In this document: positions 28,307-37,232 of the stretch, one piece after another
How positions within the stretch are numbered: the stretch's first letter is position 1
Layout: each line of letters starts with the position of its first letter
Source: Marinobacter daqiaonensis
Lineage (GTDB): Bacteria > Pseudomonadota > Gammaproteobacteria > Pseudomonadales > Oleiphilaceae
DNA: 64,000 bases
Reading direction: 5' to 3'
NCBI RefSeq assembly: GCF_900115285.1
Contig: NZ_FOYW01000001.1
Span: 1,089,616-1,153,615 of the forward strand
Made by a program: the position numbers and the translations under genes
The notes under the pieces: model-generated
Database searches by the model: none
What the model was told of the DNA's origin: nothing
What the model saw: the letters and a program-made list of their open reading frames with translations, nothing else

Positions 28307-31300
28307 TAATAAAGTATCTTCAGTTGCCTGTTCGGAGGGTCCAACTCCAGAACATTTGCTTTCGCTAGCTGCCTATAAAGGTGTTCCCCGATACCAATGG
28401 CGGCAGGTAACCCAAACTCCGCAGTACGAATGGCCATGTGAGAGTTTGCACCACCATACATTGTGACAAGACCAGCGATGTCCTGCCCGAATAGCCAATC
28501 ATATCCGGGGTCAGCTTGGGGGATCAGTACGATCCGACCCTCGACTTGAAGTTGCTCTGAATCCGTGGTTATTTGCGCCAAATTAATACAGTCGGCTACT
28601 ATCCTCTTCGATCCGATGTAGTTTGGCTGACCAGCCTGCAGCAGAAACGAATAAAAATCCTGCCTTCCGCAAATGAGAGCAGGCAGTTCACACGCCAATG
28701 ACACCTGTCGTTGAGTAGCGCTACGACTCGCCAAATAACGCGCATAGTCGCCATTATCCTGAGATTTCACACAGATATTCTGTAAATCAGATAGCGTAAG
28801 GTTGGCAATTTCATCTCTTGTAATAGAATATTTCTCACCCCACTTCGCTATCAGATCGAGGGCCCGCGACAGGTTACGGGTGAATATGAATTTAGCTTTT
28901 TCGCGGCCCTCTATTGCATTAAAGAGAAACCGTTCAAGTTCCACGTCTGAATAATCGAGTCCTTTTGCGCGAATGGCTTCAAAGAAGGCCGCTTTTTCTC
29001 TCTGCCAATTCCCAACACTTTTCGCTTTTCGTTCACTTCCACTACTGCTATACACGATTGGCCTCAGATATTTCTCTGGGTCATCTCTGTATGCAGGCGA
29101 CGTGATGTCATACGTTCCTGGGCGTAAATGGCCATACTTATTCACAAACACTTCCCAGGGCATTTCGCCTTTTTCCGTCGCTTGAGCGTCTGCATTCAGT
29201 TCATGAGAAACAGTTCGAACAGTCGTCATTAACTCATCATGCGCTGACCCACTAATTATGCCGGTTTTAACAGCCTCCTTAAGTAAGGTCACGGCAACGA
29301 ATGCGCTTCGAGCTAGGTGCGCAAAAGGCAGGGTTCCTAACATTTTACAGTCATCGAGCAAGATTTTTGCTTTTTCAATCAGCGCCGAGTTACATGTAAT
29401 TGGTCTTTCATTGATGGCAGTATAGTTCGACTGCAAACGAACCAGGCCTCCAATATCTGCATTAGTACGCTCAATAGCATTTGCGGTTATTTGACGAAGG
29501 CCCGTTTCCAAGCAGTCCACCTCCGTATCCGATAAGCCAGCTTCGTTAACGAGGCGATTCCTCCAACCAGCGAAATCCAGTCCTAGACACGTTGGTACTA
29601 CATCAAACTCAACCTTGTCGTGTAAATGGGGGTGCTGGCGCAACCAATTGAGGTAAAACGTAACCAAACGCTGCGCAAGTCCATCTGGCACACTGGCCGG
29701 AATAAAAGAGTTGAAACTGGCTCTGACGTCGATGTATGGCTTGCCAGCAAAGTTCACCAAGAGGGGGTGAGGGCGCACATCCCGGTAACCAAATTCTGCG
29801 CGCTGCGTCGCCCAAACCTCATCCAAAATCAGGTAACGGTAGAGGCTTTCTGCAAGGGTCGACGGGTGGGTCCCTATAATCTCAGCCGGATTCCAGTCTG
29901 GCATTACCCCATAAATTGGATCGGTCCCAACCACTTGGGGTAAAGCGGGCTCCAGCGAATCCCAACGCATCTCCGCTTGTCGCAAATTTTCGTTGATGAC
30001 TTCTGATAGTCCTGGGACGTTAGTGTGCTCTACTGCAATTGGCCGAACCTGAAGTATGTAAACCTGCCCAGATTCATCCAGGGCAAACTCTACATCAAGA
30101 GCGTCATAGGCCAGTAATTGTTCAATTTCCTTCAGGGCCCTTACTAACGTAACTAGCCTTTGATCCGCAACCAGGTCCATAGATGCGTCCCGGCGGACAT
30201 AAAGGGTCCGGCTGTTAATGCTGTGCCCCCCTGTAATACCATCCGTTCTGCCGCTTTCTTCATAATTGACTACATACCAAGGTCCGCCCCGTTCCAGAGT
30301 ACGGGTGAACGCCACCCCGCTCATTAAAACGTTCCCTAGCATTGGCTGTATTAAAACCTGATCTTCGAGACAAGCATTCTGATATGACGAAATAACTTCG
30401 GTTACAGCACACTCCAATCCCGTACGAATATCAACATTCAATACACTTGAATAGGCTCCTGCATTGGAGTGATTAAACCCATCCTCGCTTCGCGCACTTG
30501 AACGAACTACTACGGAATTACCATTAAATTTATCTAGAACAGACTTCATTATACTACTGGCGTTGCTTTTCCAGTCAGAAATGCTGAAAGATACCTGATC
30601 CAGTATAATCGCGGAGGAAATCATTCCTCGTAGGCGAGCGAGAGTATCTGCCTTGGTTCCCAGAACGAAGTGAGCGATGTCTCTTTCCTGATTCACTTCA
30701 GCCCAATCTCCGGAAACATCGTACCCAACAACAGGAAGTCCATTACTACGCAACCACTCCACGAGACCTGAAAGGTGCATACGTCGTAGACTTTCGGGCG
30801 CTTCAGTTTTCAATAATCGAAGATGATCTATCGCTCTTCCTGTTAACCAGACCAAACCGATGAATTCTCCGCTAGCCCAGTCCATTGGAATATCGCTTCC
30901 GAGGCGGTGAACAGCCGGTGATCCGCCAAGAATTTTCTCACTTTGCTCCATGTCCCGAGGATCGCGATCGAGGTATCGTTGCTTCCAAAGGCTGTCCCAT
31001 GCAACAACAATAGGGGCTTCTTTTTCTTTCATCTCCTCCACAACCTGAGGTCGGAAAAGAATGTCGCCATAACAGACGAGCAGGTCTTCAACGTCATCAA
31101 GATCAACCTCAAGAAGAGACCCAGCACTTCCCGTAGTTTCCCAGCGTGGATTAACTACTCTTCTTATATCTGGATAACGTTCGGCAATATGCTCCGATTG
31201 ATAGCCAAGCACCAAATCGATCTGTGATTCTGGTACGGCCAATGCGTTGAGTAACCAGTTGAGAACGGAAATCCCGTTCACAGGTTCAAGTAAGGTAGGT

Positions 31301-31362
31301 TGTTCTCCTTGATGGGGTGCTCCCGCCCCGAGAATGACGCAGCGACTGTAAGTAGATTTCAA
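28306..31362 (-). CDS. Nucleotidyltransferase fused to a PEP-synthase-like kinase, candidate L-glutamine kinase
   Basis: The 1018-residue protein has two parts. Residues 1-240 form a nucleotidyltransferase-like domain (CVILGAGAPHQGEQPTLLEP, then LLVCYGDILF) in which the usual catalytic Arg and Lys of the signature are missing. Residues about 250-1018 resemble pyruvate phosphate dikinase/PEP synthase. They comprise an ATP-grasp part with VVVRSSARSED and LDVEFALDESGQVYILQVRP, a long helical middle, and a mobile phosphohistidine domain GGANSHMAIRTAEFGLPAAI (H975). The second part has the length and domain order of C. jejuni Cj1418, which phosphorylates the amide nitrogen of L-glutamine. A glutamine-kinase role is inferred from this and from the adjoining Cj1417- and Cj1416-like genes. 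Confidence 0.8.
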   Translation of the reverse strand: MKSTYSRCVILGAGAPHQGEQPTLLEPVNGISVLNWLLNALAVPESQIDLVLGYQSEHIAERYPDIRRVVNPRWETTGSAGSLLEVDLDDVEDLLVCYGDILFRPQVVEEMKEKEAPIVVAWDSLWKQRYLDRDPRDMEQSEKILGGSPAVHRLGSDIPMDWASGEFIGLVWLTGRAIDHLRLLKTEAPESLRRMHLSGLVEWLRSNGLPVVGYDVSGDWAEVNQERDIAHFVLGTKADTLARLRGMISSAIILDQVSFSISDWKSNASSIMKSVLDKFNGNSVVVRSSARSEDGFNHSNAGAYSSVLNVDIRTGLECAVTEVISSYQNACLEDQVLIQPMLGNVLMSGVAFTRTLERGGPWYVVNYEESGRTDGITGGHSINSRTLYVRRDASMDLVADQRLVTLVRALKEIEQLLAYDALDVEFALDESGQVYILQVRPIAVEHTNVPGLSEVINENLRQAEMRWDSLEPALPQVVGTDPIYGVMPDWNPAEIIGTHPSTLAESLYRYLILDEVWATQRAEFGYRDVRPHPLLVNFAGKPYIDVRASFNSFIPASVPDGLAQRLVTFYLNWLRQHPHLHDKVEFDVVPTCLGLDFAGWRNRLVNEAGLSDTEVDCLETGLRQITANAIERTNADIGGLVRLQSNYTAINERPITCNSALIEKAKILLDDCKMLGTLPFAHLARSAFVAVTLLKEAVKTGIISGSAHDELMTTVRTVSHELNADAQATEKGEMPWEVFVNKYGHLRPGTYDITSPAYRDDPEKYLRPIVYSSSGSERKAKSVGNWQREKAAFFEAIRAKGLDYSDVELERFLFNAIEGREKAKFIFTRNLSRALDLIAKWGEKYSITRDEIANLTLSDLQNICVKSQDNGDYARYLASRSATQRQVSLACELPALICGRQDFYSFLLQAGQPNYIGSKRIVADCINLAQITTDSEQLQVEGRIVLIPQADPGYDWLFGQDIAGLVTMYGGANSHMAIRTAEFGLPAAIGIGEHLYRQLAKANVLELDPPNRQLKILY

Positions 31363-31378
31363 TTTAACCTCAAATTCT

Positions 31379-32704
31379 TCAGTGATAACTTTTAGTCAAG
31401 GCACTCTTAATATCTTTAATTATTTTCTCTGAGGGAAGCTCTTCATCGTAAAACTCGGAAAGATACCGATTGAAGCAGGAACTATCACTATTTTCATGAA
31501 AGCTTTTGTCTCTTACTAAATCTAGGATGAAGTCGCTAATCTCTGCCTCCGAGTTAGCAGTCCGATAACGCTCGAAGACACATTTTCCAAAATCATTAAG
31601 GAAATCCATATCGCTTCTAGTGCCATTTTTTAGATATAAACCTGGCTTCCCAGTAACTGCATACTCAACAATAAAAGAGCTGCAATCATGAATTATGGCG
31701 TCGGAATGCATAAATAAGTATTCGTACTCGCCTTCGTCCAACTGGGTGTGTGCTTGATTTGACCAAAACTCATAATACTCATCAGTTCTCTCTTTGCCCC
31801 AATCAGGATGAAGATAAAGTTTCGCCTTAAGAATGGGGTGAGGCTTAAAAGACCACTGGACGAAATCTGCATATTGCTCAGCAAGCTGCTTCATAACCAT
31901 GCCAAGCCTAAGGAAGGTAGAGAGAGACGAGTTATCATCCGATATACTGTGGTGCGGTGCATAAATTATTTTTTTCTTTTTATTAATCTGCATTTTCCAA
32001 ACGTCCCCTTCGGCCGGGAGGTCGCACTTTAGCAGCATCTCAGTCGCCGGATAACCCGTGAGTTTACTATTTCTTCCTTGAATTCGAGAGACAACAGAAA
32101 ACTTATCAAATATATACTTGTGCGGCCAATATATTCGCCACATAGAATTTAGCATCAGCGTATCGAGCTCTTCCTGGGCATCACCTACGTGATTTGTAGC
32201 CATATAGTAATAGGGTACGTATATACTCAAGTATCTTGAGTAAGCATCTTGATAATACTCTTTCAACGTTAGGTTATGGGGATTCGTAAATACAACAATA
32301 TCTGGATCCAAATCGCGAAGACGAACAATTTGACCATCATCTTTAATAGATTTTTCAACTGAATAACCTTTAGTCTTGAAATACTCATAGGTTTTTTCGA
32401 GCTCTTCGCGCATCCTTTCGTGCCCGAACGAAGTATAGGGACATACCAAAACTTCAGGTTCAAAAAATGGATCGGCGGCCATTATTTGATAGAGAGCATC
32501 CACTTTCCAGACACTCTTGTGAACCGCAAGGAAGACCACTTTTATCCGTTTTCGCTGCGCAAGTTCATCGACTAAGTAGGCGTGCCTCAGCCTAACTCTA
32601 TTAATTTTAAGACGGCCACTAATTCGATCGAAAGTATTACGCTTTAGTATTTTAAGATAGCTTTTCAGAGGACCGGGTAGGTAAGCCTTTATAAAATCAA
32701 TCAT
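31379..32704 (-). CDS. TagF/TagB-like CDP-alcohol phosphotransferase family protein
   Basis: The 441-residue protein has a basic, amphipathic N-terminus likely to bind membrane. Its C-terminal GT-B half carries motifs of CDP-glycerol glycerophosphotransferases: KKIIYAPHHSIS, WSFKPHPIL, and YLFMHSDAIIHDCSSFIVEY with TGKPGLYL. Family members transfer a phospho-alcohol from a CDP carrier to a glycan. No CDP-glycerol or CDP-ribitol synthase is seen in the window. The proposed cytidine diphosphoramidate of the adjoining genes is therefore a tempting donor; this is speculation. It lies 16 bp upstream of the kinase gene, in the same direction. Confidence 0.78.
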   Translation of the reverse strand: MIDFIKAYLPGPLKSYLKILKRNTFDRISGRLKINRVRLRHAYLVDELAQRKRIKVVFLAVHKSVWKVDALYQIMAADPFFEPEVLVCPYTSFGHERMREELEKTYEYFKTKGYSVEKSIKDDGQIVRLRDLDPDIVVFTNPHNLTLKEYYQDAYSRYLSIYVPYYYMATNHVGDAQEELDTLMLNSMWRIYWPHKYIFDKFSVVSRIQGRNSKLTGYPATEMLLKCDLPAEGDVWKMQINKKKKIIYAPHHSISDDNSSLSTFLRLGMVMKQLAEQYADFVQWSFKPHPILKAKLYLHPDWGKERTDEYYEFWSNQAHTQLDEGEYEYLFMHSDAIIHDCSSFIVEYAVTGKPGLYLKNGTRSDMDFLNDFGKCVFERYRTANSEAEISDFILDLVRDKSFHENSDSSCFNRYLSEFYDEELPSEKIIKDIKSALTKSYH

Positions 32705-32714
32705 GAGGGGGTTG

Positions 32715-33833
32715 CTATTTCAAAAAGGCGTTTATTGCATCAATAACGGCGAAGACCTGGGATTCTGTCATCACAGGGCTCATCGGCAAGCTAAGAACAT
32801 TCCTGTGAATGCGCTCGGACACTGGGTGGCTGCGTTGACTCCATGATTTAAAGGCTTTTTGCTTATGTGGCGGGACGGGATAATGAATCAGAGTTTGGAT
32901 GCCCGCTTCACTGAGATGTGCCTGGAGTTCTTCTCGATTATCGGTACGAAGGACGTAGAGGTGAAATGCATGGTAACCCAAGCCTGCAAGGCTACAGTTA
33001 GACGATATCGGATGCTCAATTTTTGAGCTAACAATATGTTCTACGTAATTAAGAGCAATAATGCGCCGACGCAATATTTCTGCGTCAAGGTTTTGGAGCT
33101 TGACGCGCAGTAATGCTGCCTGCAACTCATCTAGGCGGCTATTGACCCCCTGGTAAACGTTCTCATATTTCTTATGGCTACCGTAGTTGCCGAGAGCACG
33201 GATGCAGCTCGCCAGCTCTGGATCGTTAGTCGTCACGGCGCCTGCATCTCCCAACGCCCCAAGGTTTTTACCTGGATAAAAACTGAATCCTGCAGCATGG
33301 CCCCAGCTGCCGGCTTTCCTTCCGTTCAGAGTGGCCCCATGAGCCTGGGCGGCGTCTTCCAGAACGAGAAGACCCCTTCGTTCCGCAAGCGGCATTATTT
33401 CAGCCATCGGAGCCAATTGACCATATAAATGCACAATCACAATGGCTTTCGTATTCGGAGTGATCGCTTCTTGAATACTATCTGCACTGAGGTTGAAGGT
33501 GGACTCATCCGGCTCAACCAAGACCGGCGTAAGACCGTTTTCAGTGATCGCCAAAATACTGGCGATATATGTGTTTGAAGGCACGATCACCTCGTCACCT
33601 TCGTTGATCTTCCCCATCTCCTTCCAAGCGCGAAGAGTCAAAGTAAGTGCGTCCAGACCATTCGCAACGCCAATACAGTGCTTCGTGCCGCAGTAGGCCG
33701 AAAACTCGTTCTCAAAAGCATGAACCTCAGCCCCTTGGATGTACCAACCTGAGTCAATGACTCTGGTGGCAGCTTCCACCAATGCGTCACGATATTGGCC
33801 GTTGATAGACTTTATATCCAGGAAAGGAATCAT
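32715..33833 (-). CDS. fdtB: dTDP-3-keto-6-deoxyhexose aminotransferase (FdtB/QdtB-type)
   Basis: This is a DegT/DnrJ/EryC1-type PLP enzyme of 372 residues. The PLP lysine lies in [15 protein letters not shown], and the cofactor Asp is in [13 protein letters not shown]. With the FdtA-type isomerase and the acetyltransferase immediately upstream it forms the standard pathway from dTDP-4-keto-6-deoxyglucose to dTDP-3-acetamido-3,6-dideoxyhexose. Whether the product is the galacto (Fuc3NAc) or gluco (Qui3NAc) epimer cannot be decided from the sequence. The start overlaps the acetyltransferase stop by 4 bp. Confidence 0.88.
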   Translation of the reverse strand: MIPFLDIKSINGQYRDALVEAATRVIDSGWYIQGAEVHAFENEFSAYCGTKHCIGVANGLDALTLTLRAWKEMGKINEGDEVIVPSNTYIASILAITENGLTPVLVEPDESTFNLSADSIQEAITPNTKAIVIVHLYGQLAPMAEIMPLAERRGLLVLEDAAQAHGATLNGRKAGSWGHAAGFSFYPGKNLGALGDAGAVTTNDPELASCIRALGNYGSHKKYENVYQGVNSRLDELQAALLRVKLQNLDAEILRRRIIALNYVEHIVSSKIEHPISSNCSLAGLGYHAFHLYVLRTDNREELQAHLSEAGIQTLIHYPVPPHKQKAFKSWSQRSHPVSERIHRNVLSLPMSPVMTESQVFAVIDAINAFLK

Positions 33834-34294
33834 TCTTCTAAATACCTTAAAATTCGGGCAGGGTTTCCGATAACAAGCGCGCGCGGCGGAATATCCTTAG
33901 TTACTACAGCCCCGGCTCCAACCATAGCGCCCTCACCGATACAAATTCCGGGCAACACCGTTGCATTTGCTCCAATGCTCGCTCGACTTTGGACAGTAAT
34001 ACCTAAAAATTCATCTGGATACGCCTTAGAGCGGGGGTAAGAGTCATTGGTGAAAGTCACATTCGGACCAACGAAAACGTCGTCTGAAAGCCGGGTTCCA
34101 TTCCAGAGCTGAACTCCTGACTTGACCGTTACTCTATCGCCTATGATTACGTCACCCTCAATCAAAGTTTGGGCACAAATATTACAGTCGCGACCGATTG
34201 TGGCGCCTTTCAGAATGACAACAAACTGCCAAATTTTTGTTCCGTCGCCAATGGAACATTCGGCAACGTCCGCCAGCGGGTGAATGAAATTCAT
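33830..34294 (-). CDS. fdtC: Hexapeptide N-acetyltransferase (FdtC/QdtC-type)
   Basis: The 154-residue left-handed beta-helix protein ([60 protein letters not shown]) probably acetylates the 3-amino group of dTDP-3-amino-3,6-dideoxyhexose with acetyl-CoA. It overlaps both its neighbours by 4 bp, fdtA upstream and fdtB downstream, so the three enzymes are translationally coupled. Confidence 0.87.
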   Translation of the reverse strand: MNFIHPLADVAECSIGDGTKIWQFVVILKGATIGRDCNICAQTLIEGDVIIGDRVTVKSGVQLWNGTRLSDDVFVGPNVTFTNDSYPRSKAYPDEFLGITVQSRASIGANATVLPGICIGEGAMVGAGAVVTKDIPPRALVIGNPARILRYLEE

Positions 34295-34698
34295 GCCGTA
34301 ACTCGCCTAATGAACTCTTCGTAGTCTCGAATATAGTCAGACTCGTCGTAGTGCTCGCTTGCCAATACGAGCAGAACACAGTCTTCGCTAAAGTCATGCA
34401 TTTCTCGCCAAACCATATCCTCGATCAGCAAACCCTTTGTCGGCGAGTCCAACCAAGTCTCTACCCGTTCTTCGCCGTCATCAAGCACCATCCGGCATTT
34501 ACCGGCGACACAAATGGCGACTTGTTTCAGAACTTTATGGGCATGAAAGCCGCGGCTTACCCCCTCTGCCGTGTGGAAAATGTAATAGACACGCTTTATA
34601 TCGAATGGAACGGCTTTCTCCATACCAATTTCGACGGCTACCAAACTACCACGGTCATCGCCCAAGCTCTGAAAATCAATCCATTTCAACTGACTCAT
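34291..34698 (-). CDS. fdtA: dTDP-4-keto-6-deoxyglucose 3,4-ketoisomerase (FdtA/QdtA-type)
   Basis: The 135-residue cupin protein has the [18 protein letters not shown] start and [19 protein letters not shown] histidine loop typical of FdtA/QdtA sugar 3,4-ketoisomerases. It diverts dTDP-4-keto-6-deoxyglucose, made by RfbB in the same operon, toward a 3-keto sugar for amination by FdtB. The closely related family members make either the galacto or gluco epimer, so product stereochemistry is open. Its start overlaps the rfbC stop by 4 bp. Confidence 0.87.
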   Translation of the reverse strand: MSQLKWIDFQSLGDDRGSLVAVEIGMEKAVPFDIKRVYYIFHTAEGVSRGFHAHKVLKQVAICVAGKCRMVLDDGEERVETWLDSPTKGLLIEDMVWREMHDFSEDCVLLVLASEHYDESDYIRDYEEFIRRVTA

Positions 34699-35261
34699 TG
34701 GCGGTCATCCGATTGCTGATATTTCTCTGCCTGGAGGAATGGAACGGCCGCCCCGTCTTTTTGTGACACGAGGGGGCAAGCACCCTCACCAAGCGGCCAG
34801 TCTATCGCGAGCTCTTTATCTGCCCAATGAATAGACCGCTCATGCTCGGGTGCGTAGAAATTTGTGCACTTGTATTGAAAGTCCGCCGTTTCGCTAGTTA
34901 CTAAAAATCCGTGTGCAAACCCCGGTGGCACCCACAACATGCGTTTGTTATCTTCCGAGAGATATTCCCCTACCCAGTGGCCAAAAGTGGGTGAACTTGC
35001 ACGCAGGTCTACGGCAACATCGAACACTTCACCACGAGTTACACGTACGAGTTTGCCCTGGGGCTGTTTGATCTGGTAGTGAAGGCCGCGCAAGGTGTTT
35101 TTGACGGAACGGCTGTGGTTGTCCTGCACAAAGGTCGCATCGATTCCGGCATCACAGAAGGCTCGTTTGTTCCACGTTTCCATGAAAAAGCCGCGATCGT
35201 CTCCGAAGACCTTAGGTTCAATGAGCTTTACATCTGGAATTCTAGTTTCAATGATTTTCAT
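34695..35261 (-). CDS. rfbC: dTDP-4-dehydrorhamnose 3,5-epimerase
   Basis: RfbC/RmlC epimerises C3 and C5 of dTDP-4-keto-6-deoxyglucose on the way to dTDP-L-rhamnose. The 188-residue cupin protein has FGDDRGFFMETWN, the catalytic histidine segment LRGLHYQIKQPQGKLVRV and VPPGFAHGFLV. It lies 9 bp after rfbA in the usual rfbBDAC order. Confidence 0.95.
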   Translation of the reverse strand: MKIIETRIPDVKLIEPKVFGDDRGFFMETWNKRAFCDAGIDATFVQDNHSRSVKNTLRGLHYQIKQPQGKLVRVTRGEVFDVAVDLRASSPTFGHWVGEYLSEDNKRMLWVPPGFAHGFLVTSETADFQYKCTNFYAPEHERSIHWADKELAIDWPLGEGACPLVSQKDGAAVPFLQAEKYQQSDDRQ

Positions 35262-35270
35262 AGAGTTCGC

Positions 35271-36140
35271 TTACTTGGTTTCGGCCAATTTCCTTAGGTA
35301 TGCTCCATAACTGTTCTTTTTGAGGTTTTCTGCCTCGGAAAGCAGTTGTTCCCTGCCAATGAAGCCCATTCGGTAAGCTACTTCCTCTAGGCACGCAATC
35401 TTCAGGCCTTGGCGTTTTTCCAACGTTTCGATAAAGCCCGAGGCCTCGTGTAGAGAATCGAAAGTGCCTGTGTCGAGCCAAGCGAAGCCTCGGCCCAACA
35501 GCTCTACCTCCAGATCGCCCCGTTCCAGATAGGCTTGGTTTACGCTGGTGATTTCCAGCTCGCCTCTCTCTGAGCGTTTTACCTGTTTGGCGATGTCGAC
35601 CACATCATTGTCATAGAAGTAGAGGCCGGTAACGGCGTAGTCGGATTTTGGGTTGGAAGGCTTTTCTTCGATGGAAATGGCGCGTCGTTTATCGTCAAAC
35701 TCCACTACCCCAAAACGCTCGGGGTCGGTTACCTGATAACCAAATACAGTAGCACCTTTGTCTCGCATTGCTGCATTTTGCAGCATATTGCTCAACCCTT
35801 GGCCGTAATAGATATTGTCGCCCAAAACCAGGCATACGCTGTCTTGACCGATGAATTCCTCGCCAATGATAAACGCTTGGGCCAGCCCCTCTGGGCTCGG
35901 CTGTGCTGCATAGGTGAGATTGACTCCCCATTGACTTCCGTCATTCAGCAAGCGCTTAAAGCCCTCTTGGTCTTCGGGAGTGGTGATCACCAGGATCTCC
36001 CGTATTCCGGCCAGCATAAGCACTGACAAAGGGTAGTAGATCATGGGTTTGTCGTACACTGGAAGGAGCTGCTTGGAGATGCCACGGGTAATCGGGTATA
36101 GACGGGTGCCGGAGCCTCCGGCGAGGACAATGCCTTTCAC
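35271..36140 (-). CDS. rfbA: Glucose-1-phosphate thymidylyltransferase
   Basis: RfbA/RmlA makes dTDP-glucose from glucose-1-phosphate and dTTP. The 289-residue protein has the signature [29 protein letters not shown] and [20 protein letters not shown], and normal length. Pgm, encoded downstream in the same locus, supplies its substrate. Confidence 0.96.
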   Translation of the reverse strand: MKGIVLAGGSGTRLYPITRGISKQLLPVYDKPMIYYPLSVLMLAGIREILVITTPEDQEGFKRLLNDGSQWGVNLTYAAQPSPEGLAQAFIIGEEFIGQDSVCLVLGDNIYYGQGLSNMLQNAAMRDKGATVFGYQVTDPERFGVVEFDDKRRAISIEEKPSNPKSDYAVTGLYFYDNDVVDIAKQVKRSERGELEITSVNQAYLERGDLEVELLGRGFAWLDTGTFDSLHEASGFIETLEKRQGLKIACLEEVAYRMGFIGREQLLSEAENLKKNSYGAYLRKLAETK

Positions 36141-36160
36141 TTACTGCTCCTTAAAAAGAC

Positions 36161-36200
36161 TTTTTAGCCACGGAATCCGCGGAAGGACACGGAAGAATAA
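36161..36200. repeat. Half copy of the nested repeat element
   Basis: One arm only: GCCACGGAATCCGCGGAA then GGACACGGAAGAATAAAAAC, between rfbA and rfbD. It mixes inner (CCACGG) and outer (CCGCGG) arm spelling. Confidence 0.8.
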
Positions 36201-36218
36201 AAACAAATTTCCTCGTTT

Positions 36219-37103
36219 TCATCGCCAAGAACGGTTTTCAAGGTACTCGCCAAGGGTAACCTCTAGCTGGCTTTGCCAGGACGGCATCTGGAGACCGAGA
36301 GTCTGTTCGAGTTTGCTCACATCCATTCTTGAGTTCAGCGGTCTTTGGGCGGGTGTTGGATACGCGCTAGTTGGGATTGGGTTCGCATTGTCAGGATCCA
36401 GCTTTAGTTCTTCCCCTGCGTCGATAGCCAGCCCAAAAATCCTGGTGGCAAAGCCGTGCCAGCTGGTTTCCCCTTTCGGGGCCAGATTATACAGGCCCGC
36501 TTCCAGCTGGCTGTTGAGGGCGAGGGTAGTGACCTGGGCGATCAGGCGGGCCGGCGTGGGAGCGCCGATCTGATCCGCCACTATGTGGAGCTCGGTTTTG
36601 TCCCTGGCCAGGCGCAGCATGGTTTTCATGAAGTTGTTGCCTCGTGCGCTATAAACCCAGCTGGTGCGGAAGATAAGGTAATCCGCACCGCTCTGTTCGA
36701 TGGCCTGGTCCCCGGCGAGCTTGGTTGTACCGTAATGGCTCAGGGAACCGGTAGGGCTGGATTCCTGCCAGGGTGTTTCGCCAGTCCCAGGGTAGACGTA
36801 ATCACTGCTGTAGTGGACAAGGCGGATTCCTTTGGCCGCAGCATAAGCGGCGAGCTGGGCAGGCAAAGCGGCGTTGAGTCGCTCCGCTTCGGTTTGCTGT
36901 TCCTCGGCTGCGTCGACAGCAGTCCAGGCTGCTGCGTTTACGATCAGGTCTGGTTTAATGTCCGCCAGGTAAGCAGTTACGGCCTGTTCACTCATCAGGT
37001 CCAGTTCCGCCCTGGTGGGGGCGATGATGTTGCCTAGCGGGGACAGAGTACGATGGAGCTCGAAGCCGACCTGGCCGGTTTTTCCCAAGAGCAGAATATT
37101 CAT
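36219..37103 (-). CDS. rfbD: dTDP-4-dehydrorhamnose reductase
   Basis: RfbD/RmlD performs the final NAD(P)H-dependent reduction to dTDP-L-rhamnose. The 294-residue protein has the Rossmann motif LLGKTGQVGFEL, the VNAAAWTAVDAAE segment and the SDR catalytic YxxxK (HYGTTKLAGDQ). The start MNILLLGKTG is correct for the family. An earlier ATG (MDSVARKSLF) is translated repeat-element DNA. Confidence 0.95.
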   Translation of the reverse strand: MNILLLGKTGQVGFELHRTLSPLGNIIAPTRAELDLMSEQAVTAYLADIKPDLIVNAAAWTAVDAAEEQQTEAERLNAALPAQLAAYAAAKGIRLVHYSSDYVYPGTGETPWQESSPTGSLSHYGTTKLAGDQAIEQSGADYLIFRTSWVYSARGNNFMKTMLRLARDKTELHIVADQIGAPTPARLIAQVTTLALNSQLEAGLYNLAPKGETSWHGFATRIFGLAIDAGEELKLDPDNANPIPTSAYPTPAQRPLNSRMDVSKLEQTLGLQMPSWQSQLEVTLGEYLENRSWR

Positions 37104-37120
37104 AGAAAAAAGACTTTTCC

Positions 37121-37224
37121 TTGCCACGGAATCCACGGAAGAAAACGGAAGTTAAAAACGAAAAACTGAAAGATCTTTATCTTTGTTGCTATTTTTCCGT
37201 GTCTTTCCGTGGATTCCGTGGCTG
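37121..37224. repeat. Nested repeat element, inner-arm form
   Basis: GCCACGGAATCCACGGAA and TTCCGTGGATTCCGTGGC form the arms around a core without the TGCGGG stem. The outer CCGCGG arms are absent. It fills the gap between rfbD and rfbB. Confidence 0.88.
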
Positions 37225-37232
37225 AACGATTA

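Noticed and set aside
28306..31362. Ordinary phosphoenolpyruvate synthase
   Set aside because: It carries an N-terminal nucleotidyltransferase domain, lacks the PEP/pyruvate-binding TIM barrel expected at the C-terminus, ends in the phosphohistidine domain, and is embedded in a polysaccharide operon.
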